Assembly: GCA_036924835.1 (NCBI GenBank) | Contig: JBAGRR010000001.1 | Location: forward strand, 1,922,001 to 1,986,000 | Direction of reading: 5' to 3' | Length of the DNA: 64,000 nucleotides | Source of the DNA: Nitrobacteraceae bacterium AZCC 1564 | GTDB taxonomy: Bacteria; Pseudomonadota; Alphaproteobacteria; Rhizobiales; Xanthobacteraceae | Shown here: positions 7,908 through 16,921 of the stretch, one piece after another | Layout of the letters: every line of letters starts with the position of its first letter | How positions within the stretch are numbered: position 1 is the first letter of the stretch | Notes under the pieces: generated by a model | What the model was told of the DNA's origin: nothing | Seen by the model: only the letters and a program-made list of their open reading frames with translations | Databases searched by the model: none | Translations under genes and position numbers: made by a program

Positions 7908-8758
7908 GCGACAAGCTGGATATCGATCATCTGCGGCAATGGATTGGCCGGACGCAGAAGGCGTCCGATATTGTCACGGCCCAGCTCGTCAGAGCACTGC
8001 GCGCCACCCTGTTCATGGATATCGGCAACCCAGCGGACGGCGACGCCGCGCCGTTGACAACCCATTGGTGCCTGGCTCAGCCGGTTGCGCCGATGAACGA
8101 ACTTGGACCGGACGGGCATCCCGCACGCGGTGGCTTCCTTCCACCGGTGCCATTGCCGCGGCGGATGTGGGCCGGCGGGCAGTTAGAGTTTCTCGATGCA
8201 CTGCGCGTGGGAGACGACGTGACGCGGTCATCGCGCATCGCCGACGTGACCTTGAAGACGGGCAGCACCGGCGCGCTGTGTTTCGTCACCGTCGATCATA
8301 CGATTACGACACGTCGCGGCGTCGCTATCCGCGAGCGGCAGGATATCGTCTACCGCGACGTGACGCCCACCGGAGCGCAGAAGGCTCCTGCCCCTGCCTC
8401 TCCCGGTCCTGCCGCACGGCATCGGGAAACGCACATGGCAGATCCCGTTCTGCTGTTCCGCTATTCAGCGCTGACGTTCAACGGCCATCGAATCCATTAC
8501 GACCGGGATTACGTGACCAAGGTCGAAGGATATCCGGGACTGGTCTTCCATGGCCCGCTTCAGGCGGCCTTGCTGGTGGAATTTGCCGCCAAGCTGAACG
8601 GCGGCAATTCGCCGAAGACATTCTCATATCGCGGCGTGCAGCCTCTATTCGATGGCGCTGAGTTCAGCGTCAACGCCGATGATGGCGCGAGCGAAATGGC
8701 AGTCTGGACCGCGAATGCGGACGGTGTTCCGACCATGAAGGCCACGGCAAGCTGGTAG
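7904..8758 (+). CDS. FAS1/MaoC-like hydratase, mesaconyl-C4-CoA hydratase-like
   Basis: A 284-residue double-hotdog protein. Residues 1-145 resemble the FAS1-like dehydratase N-terminal domain (HLRQWIGRTQ, then THWCLAQPVAP and LPRRMWAGGQLEF). The C-terminal half is a MaoC-like domain with FRYSALTFNGHRIHYDRDY, where Asn/His/Asp-containing loops form the hydratase site, followed by YPGLVFHGPLQA. Chloroflexus Meh, which hydrates mesaconyl-C4-CoA to citramalyl-CoA, has this architecture. It is the last gene of the operon begun by the P450 and overlaps the CoA-transferase. Together, transferase plus hydratase suggest activation and hydration of an unsaturated C4-C5 acid or a branched enoyl-CoA. 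The substrate is inference only. Confidence 0.8.
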   Translation: MSDKLDIDHLRQWIGRTQKASDIVTAQLVRALRATLFMDIGNPADGDAAPLTTHWCLAQPVAPMNELGPDGHPARGGFLPPVPLPRRMWAGGQLEFLDALRVGDDVTRSSRIADVTLKTGSTGALCFVTVDHTITTRRGVAIRERQDIVYRDVTPTGAQKAPAPASPGPAARHRETHMADPVLLFRYSALTFNGHRIHYDRDYVTKVEGYPGLVFHGPLQAALLVEFAAKLNGGNSPKTFSYRGVQPLFDGAEFSVNADDGASEMAVWTANADGVPTMKATASW

Positions 8759-8765
8759 TTCTGCC

Positions 8766-9563
8766 CTACTTCTCTCCGTGCGCCTCGCGCGCCGCAGCTT
8801 GAAGTTTTGCCATGCCGCCGATCCACCGGTCGTAGTTATCAGTCTTCTTTCGCATGTAATCGATCACCTGCGGATGCGGCAGGATCAGGAACGTCTCGCG
8901 ATCGATCCCCTGCAATGCTGATTCCGCGACCTCTTCCGGCGTGAGATTGCCGTCGCCCGATTGCGGGCCTTTCGGCAAGCCGCGCAGCATGTTGGTTTCA
9001 ACGCCCTGGGGGCAAAGAATCGAAACACGAATGTTGTGCGCCTTGTGCGAAATCGCGAGGTTTTCCGCGAAGCCCACGGCCGCGTGTTTGGTCGTCGAGT
9101 AAGCGGCGCTACCAACCTGAGACAGAAGGCCTGCTGCTGAAATCGTATTGAGGAAATATCCGCCGCCGCGCGCCTTCATGCGTGGGATAAGATGACGCGC
9201 CGCATAAACGTGCGCCATGACATGGATCGCCCAGCTTTTCGCCCACGGCTCATCCGACGTGCCACCGGCATTCTCCGAGAGCGGATCAAATCCGCCGCCA
9301 ATGCCTGCATTCGAGCAGAACAATTCGATTGGACCAAACTGTTGCTCGGTCTTCTCGATCAATTCGCGAATATCGTTTTCTTTAGCCACATCGCAGACAA
9401 ATGCCGCGCCGCCAATGGAGTCAGCAACGACTTTCGCTCGCTCGCCGTCGAGATCAGCAACGACGACCTTCGATGCGTCCTCGCGATGGAAGATTTCGCA
9501 AAGCGCCTGACCGATGCCATTGGCACCGCCGGTGACAACAACAACTTTTCCCGAAACTTTCAT
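8766..9563 (-). CDS. short-chain dehydrogenase/reductase
   Basis: Classical SDR of 265 residues. NAD(P) is bound by TGGANGIG (residues 11-18); the acidic residue in VVADLDGE after the second strand favours NAD(H). NAG appears in CSNAGIGG, and the catalytic set is Ser in NTISAAG and YSTTK. It converges on the end of the CYP153 operon with only 7 nt between stop codons, so it is a separate transcript although its likely role (oxidising a hydroxyl group to a ketone or aldehyde) would suit the same pathway. The substrate is unknown. Confidence 0.88.
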   Translation of the reverse strand: MKVSGKVVVVTGGANGIGQALCEIFHREDASKVVVADLDGERAKVVADSIGGAAFVCDVAKENDIRELIEKTEQQFGPIELFCSNAGIGGGFDPLSENAGGTSDEPWAKSWAIHVMAHVYAARHLIPRMKARGGGYFLNTISAAGLLSQVGSAAYSTTKHAAVGFAENLAISHKAHNIRVSILCPQGVETNMLRGLPKGPQSGDGNLTPEEVAESALQGIDRETFLILPHPQVIDYMRKKTDNYDRWIGGMAKLQAAAREAHGEK

Positions 9564-9605
9564 GCGAAAATTTTAAGTCGGAAAGGCAGCAAGATCAATG
9601 GAATC

Positions 9606-10307
9606 TCAGGCACCGAGCAGGATCATATCCAGGACAGCGGTATAGTGGCAGGCTGCAGCCAGCAGCACGAACGAATGCCAAATCGCATTCTGAAAACGCA
9701 GCCGCTCCCAGACGTGGAAAATCACGCCCAGCGAATACAGCAATCCGCCGGCCGCAATGAACCACAGCGTCGAGGTCGGCAGTGATGCGACAACGCTGTC
9801 GTAAGCAATCACGCCGCTCCAGCCGAGCGCGAGATAGAGCCCCACCGAGAGGCGGTCGAACCGGCCCGGGAAGAAGACTTTGATAGCGATGCCGGCAATG
9901 GCAACGGACCATACGCCGATCATTAGGGCGACCGCGACAACGCGATCATTCATTTCGGTGAGAAAAGGCGTGTAGGTTGCAGCGATCAGAACGTAGATCG
10001 CGGAATGGTCAAAACGTCGCAGCACCCATTTGACGCGTGAGACCGGCCACAGATTGTAGATGGCGGACACGCCCAGCATCGCCAGCAATCCGGTCACATA
10101 GATCGAAACAGAAATGATCTCGGGTGTCGAGGCGTAGACGCCGGCGAGGACTACAAGGGCTGTCGCTGCAATTAAGCCGAGGACGGCGCCCAACACATGC
10201 ACCACGCCGTCCGCAATCAATTCAGCGCGGTCATAGTCCCAGCGGATGACACCACCGCCGATGCTACGCTTGGCCGTATTGAACTGTTTCAACCTAAAAA
10301 TTGCCAT
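9606..10307 (-). CDS. hemolysin III (HlyIII/PAQR) family membrane protein
   Basis: A 233-residue integral membrane protein with about seven predicted helices. The family signature is complete: Asp-Glu region and His in ELIADGVVHVLG, FDHSAIYVLIAATYTP in the middle, and IWHSFVLLAAACHY near the end. These His and Asp residues bind zinc in PAQR relatives. In bacteria the cellular role is poorly established, in spite of the hemolysin name; related proteins affect membrane lipid homeostasis. It lies 42 nt downstream of the SDR start region on the same strand and may be transcribed first in that unit. Confidence 0.88.
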   Translation of the reverse strand: MAIFRLKQFNTAKRSIGGGVIRWDYDRAELIADGVVHVLGAVLGLIAATALVVLAGVYASTPEIISVSIYVTGLLAMLGVSAIYNLWPVSRVKWVLRRFDHSAIYVLIAATYTPFLTEMNDRVVAVALMIGVWSVAIAGIAIKVFFPGRFDRLSVGLYLALGWSGVIAYDSVVASLPTSTLWFIAAGGLLYSLGVIFHVWERLRFQNAIWHSFVLLAAACHYTAVLDMILLGA

Positions 10308-10505
10308 CGGTATAACCTGGCGGGACTGACGCTGCGCTAAAGACCTAGCTCAAAAAGGGTCAATGACCTGTGAAAGTAGCTAGTCAAACGTCATCATAAA
10401 GCTGAAACTTGATTTCTGTTTGACAGCCTCCAGATTCAAGGAGCCCTTACTTGATTTATCGTTGCTGCGATTTGCGTCTCTGTCCGATAAAGTCTTGATG
10501 GAAAT

Positions 10506-11975
10506 ATGGCCCCGAGCTTTTCGGACATCGTCGAGGAAACCCGCCTCTCGCTGAGATCCTTGATCGAGTATGGCGAGAATTTGTTGAATCCGACCGTTCG
10601 GCTCGGGGTCACAGGTTTGTCACGTGCCGGAAAAACGGTCTTCATTACAGCGCTGGTTCATGGCCTGTTGCGCGGCGGCAGGTTTCCTGTCTTCGAGTCC
10701 CTGGCCACCGGCCGCATCGCCCGAGCGCGGCTTGAACCGCAGCCGGATGATGGGGTCCCGCGCTTCGCTTACGAAAATCACGTCCGCACGCTGATCGACA
10801 ATCGTCATTGGCCAAGCTCGACGGTCGATATCAGCGAGCTGCGCCTTGTCATCGACTATCAGCGTCAGAACGCGGCCACCCGCAGCCTCACGCTGGATAT
10901 CGTCGATTATCCCGGCGAGTGGCTGCTCGACCTTCCATTACTTAAGAAGAGTTATGAGCAATGGTCTGCGGAAAGTCTGGCGCTATCCCGGCGCGAACCC
11001 CGTGCTCGGCTGGCCCGGGAATGGCATGCGCATCTTGCACGTCTCGATCCAAACGGCCGCGAGGACGAACAGGCGACGCTGACCGCCGCCAAACTCTTCA
11101 CCGAATACCTCCGGGCCTGCCGGGATGAACGCTTCGCCATGAGCCTTCTGCCGCCGGGCCGCTTTCTGATGCCGGGCAGTCTTGCGGGCTCTCCTGCACT
11201 GACCTTTGCCCCGCTTGACGTGCCGCAGGATGGTTCAGCGCCGAACAGCTCGCTGTGGGCGATGATGCGGCGACGCTATGAAGCCTATAAGGACGTCGTA
11301 GTGCGACCGTTCTTCCGCGATCATTTTACGCGGCTGGATCGGCAGATCGTTTTGGTGGACGCCCTTGCCGCGTTCAATGCCGGCCCAGAGGCCTTGAAGG
11401 ATCTCGAGGGCGCGCTGTCGGGCATTCTCGATTGCTTTAATGTCGGCCGGAGCACATTCGTCAGTTCGCTGTTTCGCCCGCGCATCGACCGCATTTTGTT
11501 CGCGGCCACAAAGGCCGATCATCTGCACCGGTCTAGTCACGATCGACTGGAAGCGATTTTAAGGCGCATGGTGGAACGCGCAGCCTCGAAAGCGGAGTTC
11601 GCCGGTGCGGCCGTGGACGTCATTGGACTTGCGGCGGTACGCGCCACCCGTGAAGCGGTTGTGCAGCAAGGCCGCGAGAAATTACCTTCGATTCTGGGAA
11701 CGCCCGAAGCCAACGAAAGCTCAAATGGCCAGCTTTTCGACGGAGAGACGGAAGTCGCGACATTCCCTGGTGACCTTCCGGACAACGCCGATGAGCTGTT
11801 TACCGGCAAGGCTCCGTTTCGCGGACTGACGACAGCCGCGTCCGAACATGCTGACTTTCGCTTCCTGAGATTTCGCCCGCCATTGCTCAGCCGGGGTGCT
11901 GGCGAAGAGCCGGCGCTACCCCATATTCGGCTGGACCGCGCGCTTCAGTTTCTGATCGGAGACAAGCTGCAATGA
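10506..11975 (+). CDS. ycjX: YcjX family GTP-binding protein (DUF463)
   Basis: A 489-residue cytoplasmic P-loop protein. The Walker A motif GLSRAGKT spans residues 37-44; DYPGEWLLDLPLL provides the switch-II-like DxxG region, and ATKADHLHR resembles the N/TKxD guanine-specificity motif. The family is nearly always paired with the membrane protein YcjF, as here (4-nt overlap). In enterobacteria the pair belongs to the phage-shock regulon, but no psp gene is visible here. Its exact role is unknown; structural work places it with dynamin-like or Ras-like GTPases, so a membrane stress function is plausible. Confidence 0.9.
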   Translation: MAPSFSDIVEETRLSLRSLIEYGENLLNPTVRLGVTGLSRAGKTVFITALVHGLLRGGRFPVFESLATGRIARARLEPQPDDGVPRFAYENHVRTLIDNRHWPSSTVDISELRLVIDYQRQNAATRSLTLDIVDYPGEWLLDLPLLKKSYEQWSAESLALSRREPRARLAREWHAHLARLDPNGREDEQATLTAAKLFTEYLRACRDERFAMSLLPPGRFLMPGSLAGSPALTFAPLDVPQDGSAPNSSLWAMMRRRYEAYKDVVVRPFFRDHFTRLDRQIVLVDALAAFNAGPEALKDLEGALSGILDCFNVGRSTFVSSLFRPRIDRILFAATKADHLHRSSHDRLEAILRRMVERAASKAEFAGAAVDVIGLAAVRATREAVVQQGREKLPSILGTPEANESSNGQLFDGETEVATFPGDLPDNADELFTGKAPFRGLTTAASEHADFRFLRFRPPLLSRGAGEEPALPHIRLDRALQFLIGDKLQ

Positions 11976-13015
11976 GCGACCGTCCCCATCACCGCAAACC
12001 AACGGCTTTCAAGCTCGACGACCCGCGCGTGATCCTTCTGGACGAGGAGAATGAAGCCGCACGCCCGGTGCGCGGTAAGATTCGTATCACGCCTGACGCC
12101 GATCCTGCGTTGCTGCCGGTGCCTGTCGACGAATCATTCGTCCCGGTCCGCAAGGGATTCGCCTGGGCCAAAGTGTTCTGGGTCGCACTCGGCGCGCTGG
12201 TTCTGCTCGGCCTTGGTCTCGGTGTTACCAATCTTGTGGAAGACCTATTCAACCGCAGCCTCAGCCTTGGCTATATCGGGCTCACCTTCGCCATCCTCGC
12301 CGTGGTGGCGCTCGTTGCGATTATTTCCCGCGAAACGCTGAGCCTTGCCCGGCTTGAAACGATCGAGAAACTCCACGCACGCGCAAACGCTGTCCTCTTG
12401 AATGACGACCGGAAGGAAAGCGACGCGATTATTCGCGACCTGCTCAAGGTCGCCCATGACAATCCGCGGCTTGCCCGCGCCCGTGTTGCTCTCGAGGATC
12501 ACGGCCGAGATATCATCGATGGCGCGGACATGATCCGGCTCGCCGAACGCGAGCTCATGACACCGCTCGATCAAGAGGCGCGCCGTCTCATTTCAAGTGC
12601 CGCGCAACGTGTTTCCATTGTCACGGCGGTCAGCCCCGGCGCGATCATCGATGTCTTGTTCGTGCTGGCTGCGGCGCTGCGCCTTGTCCGTCAACTCGCA
12701 AGGCTCTACGGCGGCCGGCCCGGCACGCTCGGCCTTATTCGCTTGATGCGGCAGGTGATTGCACATCTTGCCGTCACCGGCGGCATGGCAGCCAGCGACA
12801 GCCTGATCCAGCAGGTACTGGGGCACGGCATCGCCGCGAAGCTTTCCGCACGGCTCGGCGAGGGCTTGCTCAACGGATTGCTCACAGCGCGTCTTGGCCT
12901 CGCCGCCGTGGAAGTGACGCGCCCGTTGCCGTTTGCCGTATTACCGCGCCCGATGCTGTCTGATCTCGCGAAGGATCTGCTCCGCCGCGTTGGCGACGAC
13001 GAACCAAAATCCTGA
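11972..13015 (+). CDS. ycjF: YcjF family inner-membrane protein (UPF0283/DUF697)
   Basis: A 347-residue membrane protein. After a charged, proline-rich N-terminus (about 60 residues) come two adjacent membrane helices at roughly 62-84 and 95-113, then a soluble helical region, and a C-terminal DUF697 segment with SPGAIIDVLFVLAAALRLVRQLARLYGGRPG, here quoted only in part as GRPGTLGLIRLMRQV. Length and layout match YcjF/TIGR01620. The start ATG overlaps the ycjX stop, so the two are translated together and presumably form a membrane-bound pair. Confidence 0.88.
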   Translation: MSDRPHHRKPTAFKLDDPRVILLDEENEAARPVRGKIRITPDADPALLPVPVDESFVPVRKGFAWAKVFWVALGALVLLGLGLGVTNLVEDLFNRSLSLGYIGLTFAILAVVALVAIISRETLSLARLETIEKLHARANAVLLNDDRKESDAIIRDLLKVAHDNPRLARARVALEDHGRDIIDGADMIRLAERELMTPLDQEARRLISSAAQRVSIVTAVSPGAIIDVLFVLAAALRLVRQLARLYGGRPGTLGLIRLMRQVIAHLAVTGGMAASDSLIQQVLGHGIAAKLSARLGEGLLNGLLTARLGLAAVEVTRPLPFAVLPRPMLSDLAKDLLRRVGDDEPKS

Positions 13016-13155
13016 ATTTCCTGGCGAACTGCCATTCGGCGGAGTGCTCCAAAGCGCACTTCGCCGACGTGAACCCATGCCGGTGGCAACGCGACCAATT
13101 TGCGGTGGTGGATACGGCAATTCAGCGCGGCCAGCGCATCGTTCAGGAGATACCC

Positions 13156-13413
13156 ATGTTTCGCAAACTCACTCTCGCCCTTGCCGCTTCCGCTGCACTT
13201 GGAGCGGCGGCACTGTCCCCGACTGAGGCTTCAGCACATGGCTGGCATAGCGGCCACTGGGGACACGGCTGGGGCCATCACTATCACGGAGTGGGATTTG
13301 GTTTCCGTCCCGTCTATCTGGGTCCCCAATATGTCGATGACGGGTGTTACGTGACCCGCCGCATCCGCACCGCCCGCGGCATCCGCTTGCGCACAATCAA
13401 CATCTGCTATTGA
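13156..13413 (+). CDS. small exported His/Gly-rich protein
   Basis: An 85-residue protein not assignable to a named family. It has a clear signal peptide (residues 1-28, ending TEASA-HG), then a His/Trp/Gly-rich stretch HGWHSGHWGHGWGHHYHG, and a C-terminal part with two Cys (DDGCYVTRR and NICY) that could form a disulfide. Similar short proteins are frequent in Bradyrhizobium relatives. The His-rich block could bind metal ions such as Ni, Cu or Zn in the periplasm, but this is inference. AGGAGA lies 5 nt before the ATG. A hairpin at 13436-13469 probably ends the transcript. Confidence 0.8.
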   Translation: MFRKLTLALAASAALGAAALSPTEASAHGWHSGHWGHGWGHHYHGVGFGFRPVYLGPQYVDDGCYVTRRIRTARGIRLRTINICY

Positions 13414-13435
13414 TTTCTCACTTCCGTGCGAACCT

Positions 13436-13469
13436 CAAATCCCCGGTCATGGTCATGACTGGGGATTTG
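13436..13469 (+). terminator. hairpin after the His-rich protein gene
   Basis: Arms CAAATCCCC and GGGGATTTG extend through a partly paired GGTCATG/CATGACT centre. The following tract is CTTTGA, a short T-run, so termination strength is uncertain. Confidence 0.6.
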
Positions 13470-13577
13470 CTTTGACCCGTCAGGACCATTCGCTAGACTC
13501 CGGCAGCGTCGTCAGAGGATGTCGTCCGATCGCCTCATCACGCAATGTCAGGCTGCATTCGGGGACCATCCAGCACC

Positions 13578-15314
13578 ATGTCTGATGCCGCTTTCTCGTG
13601 GACCAAATTCGTGCGCGGCATCGGCCTGCGGCAGGTCCGGTTTGCCACGGGTCTCATTCTATTCGTCTATCTGGTTAGCCACTTCGCGAACCATGCACTC
13701 GGCAACATCTCGCTGGATGCAATGGCAGACATGCTCGCCTACCATATGTTGTTCTGGCAGAGCTGGCCGGCCCTGATCGTACTCTATGGCGCAGCGTTGA
13801 CTCACATGGGTCTCGGCGTCTGGGCACTCTATGTACGGCGGCAATTCCGCTGGACAACGATGGAAGCAACGCAGCTCATTTTCGGTCTCAGCATCCCGCT
13901 GCTGATCCTGGGACACTTGATCGGCGTACGCCTCGCATCACCCCTGATGGGCCATGAAAAGGACTACCCGCAGGTTCTGTTCGCGTTTTGGGTCTCGCGC
14001 CCGTACCTGCTGTGGACAATCCTCGCCGCCCTCATCGTCTCATGGGCTCACGGATGCATCGGGCTTTATTTCTGGCTGAGAATGAAGCCGTACTTCAAGA
14101 AGATCGCACCTCTTCTTCTTGCCTTGGCCGTCATCATTCCCACGCTCTCACTGCTCGGACTGTACCAAAGCGGCCGGGCCGTGGAACGTGCCAGCACATC
14201 CCCGGAATGGCGCGCGGACAATCTCTCGCGCGACAAGGTCGGCACCAGCGCGGACCAGGCGGCTTTGGACGACATGACGTCCGACGCTCTGTACGGTTAC
14301 CTCTGCCTGATCGGTCTGGTCCTTCTCGCCCGCGGCGTCCGCGCCTTAGGTGAGCGTCGCGGCGGATTGATCAAGCTCTCATACGACAATGGCAAGGTCG
14401 TCCGGGTGCCTGTCGGTCTGAGTGTGCTGGAGGCGAGCACGCGCTTCAGCATTCCTCATTCGAGCGTTTGCGGCGGCCGCGCCCGCTGTTCAACTTGCCG
14501 CATACGGGTGGTTGGCGACAGCAGCCGCCTGCCCGCCCCCTCGAACCGCGAAGCCTTTGTGCTTGAACGCATCGGCGCCGGTGGCGATCCCACGGTCCGA
14601 CTTGGTTGTCAGCTACGTCCGCAAGCCGACATAGCTTTGGTTCGAATATTTCCGGTCCAGGGAAGTGTCCTTTCGCAAAGTCGCACAAAGCCGGCCAACA
14701 CCGGCAAGGAACAGCATCTGGTCAGCATGTTCGTCGACCTGCGCGGCTCAACTAAAATCGCCGAAGAACGGCTCCCATTCGATACGGTCTTCATCATCAA
14801 CCGTTTCCTATCGGCTGTTTCTCAGGCTGTGCTCGAAAGCGGCGGACAGCCGAACCAGTACATTGGCGATGGAATGCTCGCGCTGTTCGGTCTCACGACG
14901 ACGCCCCAAGCGGCGTCCCGTCAGGCTATCGAAGCGGCTTCCCGCATCGCGGCACGCATCGATGAACTCAATCAATTCCTCGGCAAGGATCTCCCGGAAC
15001 CTCTCCGATTTGGGATCGGCATACACGGTGGCGAGGTTATTGTTGGGGACATCGGCTCCCACAATCATACTGTGTTCACCGCGATCGGCGATGCAGTGAA
15101 TGTTGCCTCGCGTCTGCAGGACATGACCAAGGGATTGGCTTGCGAGGTCGTTCTCTCGGAAGAACTGGTCAAGACCGCGAGCCTGCCCGTGAACGCCTTG
15201 CCGAGAGTTGAGGTCCCGATCCGCGGACGGGTTGAACCGATGGCTATTTATAAGGTGGAAAAGGCAGCAACGTTATCCGGCCTCATCCGGGAGTTCGCAG
15301 TTGCAGCAGCCTAA
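13578..15314 (+). CDS. membrane adenylate/guanylate cyclase with heme-b-like anchor and [2Fe-2S] domain
   Basis: Three domains in order. Residues 1-265: six predicted membrane helices similar to SdhC/FrdC anchors, with several intramembrane histidines (SHFANH, ALTHMG, ILGHLIG, SWAHGC) that could bind heme b. Residues about 270-360: a [2Fe-2S] ferredoxin domain, with Cys in SVCGGRARCSTCRI and a later Cys in LGCQL. Residues 385-560: a class III cyclase with metal-binding Asp in MFVDLRGST and IGDGMLAL, and the transition-state segment GDAVNVASRLQ. The related CyaC of Sinorhizobium meliloti is a diheme cyclase that responds to quinone redox state. By analogy this protein makes cAMP in response to respiratory redox state. 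An in-frame ATG lies at 13545; 13578 fits the family start better. Confidence 0.88.
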   Translation: MSDAAFSWTKFVRGIGLRQVRFATGLILFVYLVSHFANHALGNISLDAMADMLAYHMLFWQSWPALIVLYGAALTHMGLGVWALYVRRQFRWTTMEATQLIFGLSIPLLILGHLIGVRLASPLMGHEKDYPQVLFAFWVSRPYLLWTILAALIVSWAHGCIGLYFWLRMKPYFKKIAPLLLALAVIIPTLSLLGLYQSGRAVERASTSPEWRADNLSRDKVGTSADQAALDDMTSDALYGYLCLIGLVLLARGVRALGERRGGLIKLSYDNGKVVRVPVGLSVLEASTRFSIPHSSVCGGRARCSTCRIRVVGDSSRLPAPSNREAFVLERIGAGGDPTVRLGCQLRPQADIALVRIFPVQGSVLSQSRTKPANTGKEQHLVSMFVDLRGSTKIAEERLPFDTVFIINRFLSAVSQAVLESGGQPNQYIGDGMLALFGLTTTPQAASRQAIEAASRIAARIDELNQFLGKDLPEPLRFGIGIHGGEVIVGDIGSHNHTVFTAIGDAVNVASRLQDMTKGLACEVVLSEELVKTASLPVNALPRVEVPIRGRVEPMAIYKVEKAATLSGLIREFAVAAA

Positions 15315-15451
15315 GCACGGCAATTTGCATAATTAAATCAAACGATTTTAGACTACCAAGACGCAAATAGACCGCGTAGCTTATTCGGCGTTGGATACGC
15401 CAGCTGCGGAACCGACTGTTTATAACGCTTCATATTTCTGGAGACTCATTA
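15315..15451 (+). promoter_or_regulatory. promoter and leader region of the cold-shock gene
   Basis: A stretch of 137 nt with AT-rich sequence at its start (AATTAAATC) and GGAGA 8 nt before the cspA ATG. Cold-shock genes usually have long structured leaders, and this length would allow one, but I cannot identify a specific thermosensor structure by eye. Confidence 0.35.
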
Positions 15452-15652
15452 ATGGCTAAGGGGACTGTGAAATGGTTCAACCCGACGAAGGGCTACGGAT
15501 TTATTCAGCCAAGTACGGGCGGGAAAGACGTGTTTGTTCATATTTCCGCAGTCGAGAAGGCAGGGCGTACCACACTGAATGAAGGACAGCCGGTTGAGTA
15601 TGAAGAGATCGCCAACCGCGGCAGGACTTCTGCAGAAAACCTCAAACTTTAA
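15452..15652 (+). CDS. cold-shock protein (CspA family)
   Basis: A 66-residue single cold-shock domain that binds single-stranded RNA and DNA and melts RNA secondary structure. Both nucleic-acid-binding motifs are present: RNP1 as KGYGFIQP (residues 13-20) and RNP2 as DVFVHIS. Start [10 protein letters not shown] is the standard one. It is monocistronic, with a strong terminator 77 nt downstream. Whether it is cold-induced or constitutive cannot be told from the sequence. Confidence 0.96.
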   Translation: MAKGTVKWFNPTKGYGFIQPSTGGKDVFVHISAVEKAGRTTLNEGQPVEYEEIANRGRTSAENLKL

Positions 15653-15729
15653 TTACTCAAACTCTCATTATAGTGCGAAGCCCAGTCGTCCATCTTGGAC
15701 GCATCTGTATCTGTTTTCCAAAGGGTGTC

Positions 15730-15756
15730 CCGGCGGCTGCAAAGCCGCCGGTTTTT
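15730..15756 (+). terminator. rho-independent terminator downstream of the cold-shock gene
   Basis: A perfect 9-bp stem CCGGCGGCT/AGCCGCCGG with a GCAA tetraloop is followed by five T. Confidence 0.9.
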
Positions 15757-15989
15757 GTTTCCCGCCCACTTCACCCGCGTCCAAATCAATTATGCAATCC
15801 CGATAGACGCCCAAGATGTACTTCGATGTCATGCGATTTCTCAGATCACGCTGATTTCTATCGCACCCCGAAACGACGTCGCGTTCCGAGACCACCACAC
15901 TCCCGATGACTCTTGAGCTCGCCGCCTGAATCGCGCTTCAATTTGTCTGTTTGATCGCAACGATGATAATCGAATTACGAGAGGCAACT

Positions 15990-16874
15990 ATGAGGACGCT
16001 CGCAGCCGCGCTGTGTGCTTTAACGCTGTTCGCAACCGGCGCGCAGGCGCAAACCGTCAAGGATTTCATGGCGCAGGTCATCAAGAAGTGGACCACGCCC
16101 TTCGAGCCGTTCCACATGATCGGCAATATCTACTACGTCGGAACCGACGGCATTGCCGTCTACATCATCAAGACATCGCAGGGCCTGATCCTCATGGACA
16201 CGGCGCTTCCGCAGTCGACCGGCATGATCAAGGACAACATCGCCAAGCTCGGATTCAAGCTTAGCGACATCAAGTACATCCTGAACACGCACGCCCACTT
16301 CGATCACACCGGCGGCTTCGCCGAGATCAAACAGGAAACCGGCGCTCAGCTCGTCGCAGGCGAACGCGACAAGCCCCTGCTCGAAGGCGGATACTATCCG
16401 GGCGATGAGAACGCCGATCTCGCGTTTCCAGCCGTAAAGGTGGATCGTCCCGTCAAGGACGGCGACAGGGTCACGCTCGGCGACACAACGCTGATAGCGC
16501 GCGCGATGCCTGGCCATTCCCCCGGCTGCACAAGCTGGGAGATGACCACCGGGGACGGCAATCAGGACCGCGATGTGCTCTTCTTCTGCAGCGGAACCGT
16601 TGCGCTGAACAAGCTGGTCGGCCACCCGACGCACCCAGGCATTGTCGAGGACTATCGATCAACCTACGCAAAAGCCAAGGCCATGAAGATTGACGTGCTG
16701 CTTGGGCCGCATCCGGAAGTGTACGGCATGCAGGCCAAGCGAGCGCAAATGAAGGACGGCGCGCCGAACCCGTTCGTCAAGCCGGGCGAGCTGGCGACCT
16801 ATGTGGCGACCCTCGAGCGGGATTTCGACAAACAGCTCGCGAAGCAGACAGCGGCGCTTCAGAAGAACAACTAA
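15990..16874 (+). CDS. subclass B3 metallo-beta-lactamase
   Basis: Periplasmic zinc hydrolase of 294 residues with a signal peptide (1-20, cleaved after AQA). The zinc ligands of B3 enzymes are all visible: HAHFDH with His101, His103, Asp105 and His106, then His in MPGHSPGCTSW, and His in LLGPHPE. The layout and the N-terminal PFHMIGNIYYVG resemble BJP-1 of Bradyrhizobium and other environmental B3 enzymes. It may hydrolyse penicillins and carbapenems, but environmental members often have modest activity and the natural role is unknown. The ATG at 15990 is preferred over two upstream Met codons because GAGAGG lies 4-5 nt before it and the signal peptide then starts at residue 1. Confidence 0.88.
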   Translation: MRTLAAALCALTLFATGAQAQTVKDFMAQVIKKWTTPFEPFHMIGNIYYVGTDGIAVYIIKTSQGLILMDTALPQSTGMIKDNIAKLGFKLSDIKYILNTHAHFDHTGGFAEIKQETGAQLVAGERDKPLLEGGYYPGDENADLAFPAVKVDRPVKDGDRVTLGDTTLIARAMPGHSPGCTSWEMTTGDGNQDRDVLFFCSGTVALNKLVGHPTHPGIVEDYRSTYAKAKAMKIDVLLGPHPEVYGMQAKRAQMKDGAPNPFVKPGELATYVATLERDFDKQLAKQTAALQKNN

Positions 16875-16921
16875 CCCGAATGTTCAACTTGCGACGCGCT
16901 GAACGCGCGCGTCGTGAGTGA

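Noticed and set aside
10308-10505. Search for a tRNA or small RNA in the intergenic region before ycjX
   Set aside because: No cloverleaf with CCA-type end or T-loop GGTTCGA was found; only ordinary promoter-like sequence is seen.
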